7,011 nt of DNA from Candidatus Poribacteria bacterium. Lineage in GTDB: Bacteria; Poribacteria; WGA-4E; GCA-2687025. Below are positions 1 to 4,957 of this stretch, one piece after another. The notes below the pieces were generated by a model. It saw only the letters and a program-made list of their open reading frames with translations, did not search any database and was not told the DNA's origin. Position numbers and translations under genes: made by a program. The stretch lies in the NCBI GenBank assembly GCA_027625215.1, contig JAQBWJ010000112.1:1-7011 (forward strand). Reading direction: 5' to 3'. Each line of letters begins with the position of its first letter. Position 1 is the stretch's first letter.

Positions 1-146
1 TCTTCGACGGTCTGCGCGACGACAACCTCCGCCGGTCTACCTGAACCGTCCGAGTCGGTGCGAAACGCTTCGTCCAACCCTTCCATCGGCGTCGTGACGA
101 GAAAGCCGCCGCTCCCTGTAGTCTCAAAAACGCGGCGGCGTCCCCC
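1..146 (-). pseudogene. Frame-shifted continuation of the CgeB-like domain, cut by the window edge
   Basis: Reading the minus strand one base further on, a second frame is open from just after a TAG at 147-149 to the window edge. It encodes RVFETTGSGGFLVTTP followed by MEGLDEAFRTDSDGSG and RPAEVVVAQTVE. This is the hallmark of the C-terminal domain of CgeB-type glycosyltransferases (R-[VL]-F-E-x-x-x-x-G-x-F-L-[VL]-T), which should directly follow the LNL (626-628) at which the 635-residue frame is about to end. The two frames therefore belong to one gene broken by a net +1 (or -2) shift between about 125 and 147. The remainder of the gene lies outside the window, so I cannot tell whether it is otherwise intact. 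It may be a true lesion, an assembly error, or recoding; see the findings. Confidence 0.8.
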
Positions 147-2031
147 CTAAGTTCAGGTTGATGAGGTACTGAGAGAACGACATCGCGAACCGCGCGTCGG
201 ACAGAAGCGAGTTCTTGTCCCAACCGATGCCGAACACGTCGACCTCTAGCCCTGTCGCCCGCAAGTACTGGGCAATCTGTTGGCGCATCTCGGACATGAG
301 TCCAACAAAGTTGATCGCATCGATCTTTCGCGCCGAACGAGGTCCGTAACTGCCCGGATGATACGCCCACATCGACCGGATGACCCGATCCCCGAAGCCC
401 AACTCGCGATAACGCTCCTCCGCGCTGCTCGCCGTCGTCACCAGACAATCTACATGGGGCAACCAACGAGTCGACAGCGATTCCGTTTCGTACGGGTCTT
501 CGTTGATCCAGACGAGCGTCCGCGTGTCGGTGTGTTCGGTGATATCGCCGAGCGCCTCTTCAAGAACGTCCATCTCAGGGGCTAACGGACTGTAGAACAG
601 CACGTCGGGACGTTCCCGCTCAATCAGGTCGATCAATCGTTGCGACATCCCTGCGACGCCGTAGAGTTGGGCTTCGAACGCCTGATCGAAATGCGTCGTC
701 TCGAGATCGTCGTACCGACGCCACGCCGCGAGCATGTTCATATACCCGAAGTCCTGACAAATACTCGCTTCCCCAACGAACAACGTCGTGCCCACGTACA
801 ACAGTTTGCGGACACGCACTTCCGACCGCGCGGCGGGGATGGAACGCGGAGCCGCCTCGCCCAAGCCGTTCTCCATCCGTTCGACCGATTCCGTCACCCG
901 TTCCAACGTCACGGAGGCTAGATATTCGGAAGACCAGTATCGCGGAACCGCCGATCCCCCTTCCGCGCCGACCGTCAGACGAGGGATCAAACGCCCGAAC
1001 TCATCGTATTCCTGTTTGCCTCCATCGACCTTCCGCGCCGATACGATGGGCGTATGGGGCGGCTTCTCGCACGGTTGCCAATCGGGTTGATCGCCGGGCA
1101 TCGACGCTTCAACGCCCGCGAGCTCGGAGGCGATTTCCGTCAACTGATCGTACAACCGAAACATCGAAAACGCGGACAGATTGCCGTCCGCGATCCATTG
1201 GTCAATCCGCTTGATCCGCTCGGCGTACTCAGCGTCGCTCATCGAGGAGAGCATCTCGTTGAGTGTGTCGAAATCGCCGACCTCGCGGTAATCGATGAAA
1301 AGGTCTGTCGGGATATAATCCTCGATGTTCGCGCAGCCGACGTACGTGGGCAGGGTGCGACACATCAACATCTCCGGCAACCGTTCCGTCATGTACCCGA
1401 GTGTCCAGTACGCGTGGTGGCTGTTCTCGAAACAGACGCCGTACTTGTAACTCGCCAGGACATCGAGTTTCTCGTGCTGTTCAAGCGACCGTTGAAAGTT
1501 CGGCAGGTCGTGAAACGGCGGTTGTCCGTACACATCGAACTCCAGCGACCCGTGTTCATGGAACCACAACGCCATCGCGCGTCGCACCGTGTAGAGTTCG
1601 CCCGGAACGCTCGACTTCTTGTTCCCAAGCACCATGCCAACGCCGTTCTTCCGACCGTTGGACGGGTAACGCCGTCGCAATTCGTCCACAGTCGGGATCG
1701 GTTGCGGATCGGGGCCGATGTGGAAGAGCGGGTGCATGTAGCGACGGTACTTCTTGGAAATCGGGGGAAGCCAATCGACGAGCGTTAACACCGCGTCGAA
1801 ATGGTGAAATACGTCGAGCGTGTATTCGCCGGGCAACACAACGACGGGTTCCCCCTGAATCAACACCTGAGGGGCGTCTTGCTTGCCGAAATACGAGTAT
1901 GAGCCGAGATATCCATACAGGTTGGAACCGACGACCGGAAGCGTCGACCACGTCACGCGAGTATTGCCGCAACGCAACGCATACCCTTCGATGGGTTTCG
2001 CTCCCACATAGACGATATTGATGTCGATCAT
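124..2031 (-). CDS. Two-domain glycosyltransferase: GT10 (fucosyltransferase-like) fused to CgeB-like; 3' end frameshifted
   Basis: The 635 readable residues hold two glycosyltransferase units. Residues about 130-300 look like the C-terminal donor-binding half of GT10 fucosyltransferases: FDVYG (165-169), YKYGVCFENS (195-204), YMTERL (213-218), then TYVGCANIEDYIPTDLFID (229-247). Residues about 405-630 look like CgeB/DUF3880: LLYVGTTLF (410-418), RPDVLFYSPL (474-483), WINEDPYE (508-515), then a Rossmann-like NFVG (574-577) and VDVFGIGW (597-604). A poorly conserved linker (about 305-400) joins them. Such proteins transfer sugars to surface glycans, glycoproteins or spore/envelope polymers; donor and acceptor cannot be read here. 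The ATG at 2031 is the first possible start after an in-frame TGA upstream, but no Shine-Dalgarno precedes it. The frame ends at TGA 124-126, in the middle of the expected CgeB motif, which continues in another frame (see 1-146). It is transcribed divergently from the rraA-like gene. Family calls are fairly sure; specific function is not. Confidence 0.82.
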   Translation of the reverse strand: MIDINIVYVGAKPIEGYALRCGNTRVTWSTLPVVGSNLYGYLGSYSYFGKQDAPQVLIQGEPVVVLPGEYTLDVFHHFDAVLTLVDWLPPISKKYRRYMHPLFHIGPDPQPIPTVDELRRRYPSNGRKNGVGMVLGNKKSSVPGELYTVRRAMALWFHEHGSLEFDVYGQPPFHDLPNFQRSLEQHEKLDVLASYKYGVCFENSHHAYWTLGYMTERLPEMLMCRTLPTYVGCANIEDYIPTDLFIDYREVGDFDTLNEMLSSMSDAEYAERIKRIDQWIADGNLSAFSMFRLYDQLTEIASELAGVEASMPGDQPDWQPCEKPPHTPIVSARKVDGGKQEYDEFGRLIPRLTVGAEGGSAVPRYWSSEYLASVTLERVTESVERMENGLGEAAPRSIPAARSEVRVRKLLYVGTTLFVGEASICQDFGYMNMLAAWRRYDDLETTHFDQAFEAQLYGVAGMSQRLIDLIERERPDVLFYSPLAPEMDVLEEALGDITEHTDTRTLVWINEDPYETESLSTRWLPHVDCLVTTASSAEERYRELGFGDRVIRSMWAYHPGSYGPRSARKIDAINFVGLMSEMRQQIAQYLRATGLEVDVFGIGWDKNSLLSDARFAMSFSQYLINLNLGGTPPRF

Positions 2032-2057
2032 GGAAAGTCGATTCGGTGCGGAGGCAT
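2028..2057 (-). other. Possible 9-residue upstream ORF overlapping the glycosyltransferase start
   Basis: On the minus strand an ATG at 2055-2057 opens MPPHRIDFP and stops at TGA 2028-2030, which overlaps the glycosyltransferase ATG (2029-2031) as ATGA. Because the glycosyltransferase itself lacks a recognisable Shine-Dalgarno, re-initiation from this short frame is conceivable. There is no clear ribosome site before the short ORF either, and a 10-codon frame can arise by chance, so this is weak. Confidence 0.2.
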
Positions 2058-2317
2058 CAGTTGGTCGTCGGATGTCAACTCAACGTCGATTCAGTCGGAC
2101 TGCTTGATGAGCGAATGGAAGTCGTTATCGACCAGCCGATTATAGAATTGGGTGCCTTTGCGAGTCAAGCCGCCGTTGACGTTGCGTGGTTCCCATGCGG
2201 ACGGTTAAGTGCGATCCACTCAAACGAGAAGAGATCGGCTCAGATGATTGACCTCGCCGCGCCATGTATGCGATGGTGGCGGAACATCATCGGGATTTAG
2301 GGAGGAAATGACCACTC
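2032..2317. promoter_or_regulatory. Divergent intergenic region
   Basis: This 286-bp gap separates the divergent glycosyltransferase and rraA-like genes. It contains the minus-strand promoter at 2139-2168. For the plus strand, TTGACG (2176-2181) and TTGACC (2248-2253) are -35-like, but I find no matching -10 at 16-18 bp, so the rraA promoter is unresolved. A strong GGAGG (2301-2305) sits 12 nt before the rraA ATG. A plus-strand open frame across the gap (2046-2300) has no family resemblance and I do not treat it as a gene. Confidence 0.6.
2139..2168 (-). promoter_or_regulatory. Sigma-70-type promoter for the glycosyltransferase gene
   Basis: On the minus strand, TTGACT (-35, 2163-2168) is followed after 18 bp by a perfect TATAAT (-10, 2139-2144). 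Five of six -35 bases and all six -10 bases match the consensus. Transcription would start near 2132, leaving a 5' leader of about 100 nt before the ATG at 2031. It lies in the 286-bp gap between two divergent genes and points at the glycosyltransferase. Confidence 0.72.
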
Positions 2318-3028
2318 ATGAGCGAACACGCCACATTCGACCTGCTGCCCCAATACAAACACCTCCGCGTCGCCGACGTGTCCGACGCGCTCGACGGCAT
2401 CGGCTACTTCGACCTCTGCCTGATGGACAGCGCGATCCGCCCGCTGTGGAATGGCATGAAGTTCTGGGGCGTCGCGCTGACGATGCGCTGTGTTCCCGCC
2501 GGGCGACCGATGTGGAAACTCGACACGACGGAGGAGATCGTCAACTCGCACGGCATCTGGTTCAAGGAGGTCGGCAATCAGGGGATCGGCGGGATGGTGA
2601 AGCCGGGACACGTCGTTGTGACGAGCACGGGCGGCGCGAGGGAGGTCGGCTTTTGGGGGTCGGCGAACGCGCTGAACGTCGTCGCGGGTGGTGGCGTCGG
2701 CATTGTGACGGACGGGTTTTGCCGAGACACGGCGGAGCTCGAACTCCAACGGACGCCGATCTGCTCGCGCGAACGGGGACGACCGATCATCCCGGGACGG
2801 ATCGAAGTCGCCGACTTACAGTCGAAGGTCGGGTGCGGCGGCGTTCAAGTGAATCCGGGCGACCTGATCGGTTGCGATGCGGACGGCGTGTTGGTCGTGC
2901 CGCAGAACGTCGCGGCGGAGGTGGCGGTTCACGGGCGCGCGGTGCTGATCGCCGACATGAAGGCGCGGCATCGGCTGGACGAGACGGTCGATGTCGAGGC
3001 GGTTGAGGCGTACTACGAGCAGCTCTAG
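2318..3028 (+). CDS. RraA / HMG-CHA aldolase-like family protein
   Basis: This 236-residue protein has the signature of the RraA-like fold family (PF03737), which includes class II pyruvate aldolases for 4-hydroxy-4-methyl-2-oxoglutarate and 4-carboxy-4-hydroxy-2-oxoadipate, the RNase E inhibitor RraA, and many proteins mislabelled 'demethylmenaquinone methyltransferase'. Visible hallmarks are VADVSDAL (18-25), PGHVVVTSTGG (96-106), FWG (112-114), the glycine-rich turn before TDGFCRD (131-137), and the C-terminal PGDLIGCDADGVLVVP (180-195). The Arg-Asp pair at 136-137 corresponds to the family's substrate- and metal-binding pair, so an aldolase or decarboxylase activity on a keto acid is more likely than RNase E inhibition. 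The start ATG has GGAGGAA at 2301-2307; an ATG at 2308 is out of frame. The aldo/keto reductase follows 75 bp downstream on the same strand, suggesting a shared catabolic role. Family assignment is confident; substrate is not. Confidence 0.86.
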   Translation: MSEHATFDLLPQYKHLRVADVSDALDGIGYFDLCLMDSAIRPLWNGMKFWGVALTMRCVPAGRPMWKLDTTEEIVNSHGIWFKEVGNQGIGGMVKPGHVVVTSTGGAREVGFWGSANALNVVAGGGVGIVTDGFCRDTAELELQRTPICSRERGRPIIPGRIEVADLQSKVGCGGVQVNPGDLIGCDADGVLVVPQNVAAEVAVHGRAVLIADMKARHRLDETVDVEAVEAYYEQL

Positions 3029-3040
3029 TCGGATATCGGA

Positions 3041-3079
3041 GAGATTCTCACATCGCCTCCTGCGGAGGCTTCTCAGAAT
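3041..3079. repeat. Nested palindrome in the rraA-reductase gap (REP-like)
   Basis: A perfect inner stem, GCCTCC (3055-3060) and GGAGGC (3064-3069), closes on a TGC loop. An outer pair, ATTCT (3044-3048) and AGAAT (3075-3079), encloses it; GAGA (3041-3044) can also pair with TCTC (3071-3074). The ending 'TCTCAGAATGACA' resembles short intergenic palindromic repeats I recall being dispersed in several bacterial genomes. There is no T-tract, so an intrinsic terminator is unlikely. It could be a REP-type element, an mRNA processing or stability structure, or chance. Confidence 0.5.
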
Positions 3080-3103
3080 GACACAGGGGAGGGATGTCAT
3101 CGG

Positions 3104-4084
3104 ATGGAATACGTACGGTTCGGCAAGACGGGGTTGAAGGTGTCGCCCGCGTGTCTCGGCACGATGACGTTCGGCAAGCAGACCGACGAGGACGGCGCGC
3201 GCGAGATCGTCAAGGAGTGTCTCGACGCGGGGGTGAACTTCCTCGACACGGCGAACGTCTACAACGGCGGCGCGTCTGAGGAGATCATCGGGCGGTTGAC
3301 GAAAGGCGTGCGGAACGACCTCATTATTTCAACCAAAGTGCGGGGACAGATGGGTTCCAAACCGAACGAGAGCGGGCTTTCCCGCCGACACGTCCTCGCG
3401 TCGGTGGAGGCGTCGCTGCGGCGGTTGCAGACGGACTACATCGACATCTACTTCATGCACGCGCCGGACTACGACGTATCGCTGGAGGAGTCGTTCTCGG
3501 CGACGGACGCGCTCGTCAAGTCGGGGAAGGTGCGGTACGTCGCGGTATCGAACTTCGCGTCGTGGCAACTGATGAAAGCGCATTGGATCGCCGACCGACA
3601 CGGGTACGAACCGCCGGCACTCGCCCAGCCGATGTACAACCTACTCTCGCGTCAGGTGGAACAGGAGTTCTTCCCGGCGTGTCTGGAGTTGGGCGTTGGG
3701 ACGATGGTGTACAACCCGCTCGCGGGTGGAATGCTGACAGGGAAGTACGTCGAGCGCAAACTGCAAGAGAACACGCGGTTCGACCTGTACGACTTCTATC
3801 GCGACCGTTACTGGCACGACGAAACATTCAACGCGGTGGAGTCGTTGCAGTCCATCGCCAAGCAAGAGGGCGTCTCGCTGTTGGAGTTCAGTCTGCGATG
3901 GTGCTTCCAACATCCCGCCGTGCATGTCGCCATACTCGGCGCGAGTCGCGTTGAGCAGATACGCGAGAGCCTTGAAGTCTTCGAGAAGTCGCGGGACGAG
4001 ATGTGGTTGTCGGCGGACGCGCTGTCCGCCTGCGACGCGGTCTGGGCGCGGGCGAAGGCGGTCGCGCCTCAGTACAATCGTTGA
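3104..4084 (+). CDS. Aldo/keto reductase
   Basis: This 326-residue protein is a typical NAD(P)H-dependent aldo/keto reductase with a (beta/alpha)8 barrel, reducing aldehydes or ketones (or oxidising the alcohols) in the cytoplasm. The N-terminus YVRFGKTGLKVSP and LGTMTFG (18-24) are characteristic. The catalytic tetrad is complete: Asp48 and Tyr53 in NFLDTANVY, Lys78 in ISTKV, and His119 in IYFMHAPD. Further barrel motifs are GKVRYVAVSNF (141-151), QPMYNLLSR (175-183) and YNPLAGGMLTGKY (203-215). The C-terminal ILGASRVEQIRESLE (277-291) is the cofactor-phosphate-binding motif, favouring NADPH. Length is normal. The ATG at 3104 has AGGGGAGGG (3085-3093) ten bases upstream; an ATG at 3094 is in another frame. 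It follows the rraA-like gene and probably shares its transcript, so the physiological substrate may be linked to that protein's product. It converges on a small minus-strand gene 22 bp away. Confidence 0.95.
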   Translation: MEYVRFGKTGLKVSPACLGTMTFGKQTDEDGAREIVKECLDAGVNFLDTANVYNGGASEEIIGRLTKGVRNDLIISTKVRGQMGSKPNESGLSRRHVLASVEASLRRLQTDYIDIYFMHAPDYDVSLEESFSATDALVKSGKVRYVAVSNFASWQLMKAHWIADRHGYEPPALAQPMYNLLSRQVEQEFFPACLELGVGTMVYNPLAGGMLTGKYVERKLQENTRFDLYDFYRDRYWHDETFNAVESLQSIAKQEGVSLLEFSLRWCFQHPAVHVAILGASRVEQIRESLEVFEKSRDEMWLSADALSACDAVWARAKAVAPQYNR

Positions 4085-4106
4085 CCGCTTCGACGGGTTG
4101 AACGGA

Positions 4107-4319
4107 TCAGTGCGGTGCGGTCGTTGGTTCCGGTTCGATCTGTTCAATCGACAGGATGGAGGCGTCCGGGATAGGCACTTCCGTCAGCCATCGCTGGAGG
4201 GTGGCGATGTCTTGAGCGTCGAACTCGTAGACGATTTCAACGACTTCTTCGTCGCCGGTTGTGGTTTCGCCGACCGGGTTCACCCAATCGGGAAGGACGA
4301 TACATCGAAATCGCGGCAT
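4107..4319 (-). CDS. Small acidic protein, paralogue of the neighbouring 71-residue protein (unknown family)
   Basis: I do not recognise this 70-residue protein. It opens MPRFRCIVLPDW, then an acidic stretch, VEIVYEFDAQD (27-37), a likely helix TLQRWLTE (40-47), and SILSIEQIE (54-62), reading as strand-strand-helix-strand. It is very acidic (about 14 Asp/Glu against 3 Arg) and has no signal peptide or membrane segment. It matches the protein at 4496-4711 at about 29 of 61 positions in my hand alignment with one gap, including PRFRC, E-I-x-YEFDA, TL-x-x-WL-x-E and IP-x-x-S-x-x-SI. That conservation at protein level, with diverged DNA, indicates a genuine gene and an old tandem duplication. A GGAG at 4327-4330 lies seven bases before the ATG. 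It ends 22 bp from the convergent reductase gene. Function unknown; a small dimeric binding or regulatory protein is only a guess. Confidence 0.68.
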   Translation of the reverse strand: MPRFRCIVLPDWVNPVGETTTGDEEVVEIVYEFDAQDIATLQRWLTEVPIPDASILSIEQIEPEPTTAPH

Positions 4320-4355
4320 CGTGTTGCTCCGATCATGCAGATTGATTCCTCAGAG

Positions 4356-4369
4356 CGAATTGAAATTCG
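4356..4369. promoter_or_regulatory. 14-bp palindrome before the 70-residue gene
   Basis: CGAATT (4356-4361), a GA spacer, and AATTCG (4364-4369) form a perfect inverted repeat 37-50 bp upstream of the ATG at 4319. Its place suits an operator or promoter-proximal site, but I find no convincing -35/-10 pair around it. The next paralogue has a different palindrome at a similar distance. Confidence 0.3.
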
Positions 4370-4398
4370 AGCCGCGCAGAGTACGTTCACCCCAGTGC

Positions 4399-4421
4399 AA
4401 CGCCGTACGGGGTACGGCGTT
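4399..4421. terminator. Perfect 10-bp-stem hairpin between the two small paralogues
   Basis: AACGCCGTAC (4399-4408) and GTACGGCGTT (4412-4421) are exact inverted repeats around a three-base loop, a very stable structure on either strand. It lies between the stop of the 71-residue gene (4496) and the start of the 70-residue gene (4319), both transcribed on the minus strand. It could terminate or attenuate transcription between them. No T-tract follows on the minus strand, so an intrinsic terminator is not proved; an mRNA stability element or a protein-binding palindrome are alternatives. Confidence 0.45.
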
Positions 4422-4495
4422 TACCAGAGGCAACGATGTTCATATTTGACGGTTGAAGGGGAAAGCGTGGGTCTGGAACCGAAGTGGGAGGATCG

Positions 4496-4711
4496 TTACG
4501 CCGTCGCGGCAAGTTCTTCGACACCGATCTCGTCAATCGACGTGACGGATCCTTTGGGGATCGACGCTTCCGCCAGCCACTGGCGCAGCGTGCGGAGGTC
4601 GGGCGCGTCGAACTCGTACGCAATCTCGACGGTGCGCTCGTCTTTGACGGCGACTTGCGGATCGTTCTGTTTCGCCCATTCGGGAACAATGACACAGCGA
4701 AAACGTGGCAC
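4496..4711 (-). CDS. Small protein, paralogue of the neighbouring 70-residue protein (unknown family)
   Basis: This 71-residue protein is read from a GTG at 4709-4711, giving VPRFRCVIVPEW (Val read as Met), VEIAYEFDAPD (28-38), TLRQWLAE (41-48), IPKGSVTSIDEI (51-62). The frame is open further upstream to an ATG at 4798, but I prefer the GTG because its paralogue begins exactly there, and AGGAG (4719-4723) lies seven bases before it, the same spacing as in the paralogue. The extra 29 residues have no counterpart. It is less acidic than its sister (about 13 acidic, 8 basic residues), differing most in residues 13-27. No signal peptide, membrane segment or cysteine motif is visible beyond one conserved Cys6. 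It lies 246 bp downstream of anmK on the same strand and 176 bp upstream of its paralogue. I do not know the family and assign no function. Confidence 0.7.
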   Translation of the reverse strand: MPRFRCVIVPEWAKQNDPQVAVKDERTVEIAYEFDAPDLRTLRQWLAEASIPKGSVTSIDEIGVEELAATA

Positions 4712-4718
4712 AGGGAGT

Positions 4719-4723
4719 CTCCT
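4719..4723 (-). promoter_or_regulatory. Ribosome binding site deciding the GTG start at 4711
   Basis: AGGAG on the minus strand sits seven bases before GTG 4709-4711. This site, plus alignment with the paralogue, decides for the GTG start rather than the in-frame ATG at 4798. Confidence 0.7.
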
Positions 4724-4744
4724 GCTCGGAAGTCTAATTTGGTT

Positions 4745-4758
4745 GTGAACTCTTTCAC
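4745..4758. promoter_or_regulatory. Palindrome upstream of the 71-residue gene
   Basis: GTGAA (4745-4749) and TTCAC (4754-4758) are inverted around a four-base spacer, 34-47 bp upstream of the GTG at 4711. TTAGAC on the minus strand (4732-4737) between it and the gene is -10-like, so the palindrome would overlap the -35 region of a possible promoter, as operators do. The -10 and -35 matches are weak. Confidence 0.3.
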
Positions 4759-4957
4759 ATCCGTTGACTCCACAACAAGCAAAGGTTGTGCCAGCCAATC
4801 ACATGCCTGAAAGTGGCGTTTTGATGCGGAATCGGTTTTAGACGCTGCTCAATAATCGCGCACATGTCGCGCCCTTGCACAACTTCCGAACAACGAGAAC
4901 GGTAGAACCCCGCGTCGGGACTCGCCTTCTTTTCCAATGGGAAAGGGACGTACGTCC

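Larger units (their letters stand above)
4712..4957. other. Intergenic stretch with no convincing gene
   Basis: These 246 bp lie between anmK and the 71-residue gene. I see small structures only: GGACGTACGTCC, a perfect 12-bp palindrome directly after the anmK stop (4946-4957); an imperfect CTTTTCC/GGGAAAG stem (about 4929-4945); two GGTTGTG copies (4741-4747, 4784-4790) with an inverted CACAAC (4771-4776) between them; and the operator-like palindrome at 4745-4758. A 36-codon minus-strand frame starting MCAIIEQRL (about 4755-4865) has no family resemblance and is not called as a gene. This stretch looks less GC-rich than the coding DNA around it. Confidence 0.5.

Noticed and set aside
1054..1788. 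Plus-strand 244-codon open frame
   Set aside because: It lies antisense and entirely inside the glycosyltransferase, whose frame carries recognisable family motifs; long antisense frames are common in GC-rich DNA.
2046..2300. 84-codon plus-strand frame in the divergent region
   Set aside because: It overlaps the minus-strand promoter, has no ribosome site or family resemblance, and ends just before the rraA ribosome site.
2248..3006. 252-codon plus-strand frame overlapping rraA
   Set aside because: Arginine-rich shadow frame over a gene with clear family motifs in frame.
4712..4798. N-terminal extension of the 71-residue protein to an ATG at 4798
   Set aside because: No counterpart in the paralogue, and a good AGGAG precedes the GTG at 4711.
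4755..4865. 36-codon minus-strand frame MCAIIEQRL...
   Set aside because: An AAGG lies before it, but there is no homology, no paralogue and no compositional support; chance frame in intergenic DNA.
4929..4957. Stem plus palindrome after anmK as an intrinsic terminator
   Set aside because: The minus-strand stem has a mismatch, the GGACGTACGTCC palindrome leaves only a four-pair stem, and no T-tract follows.
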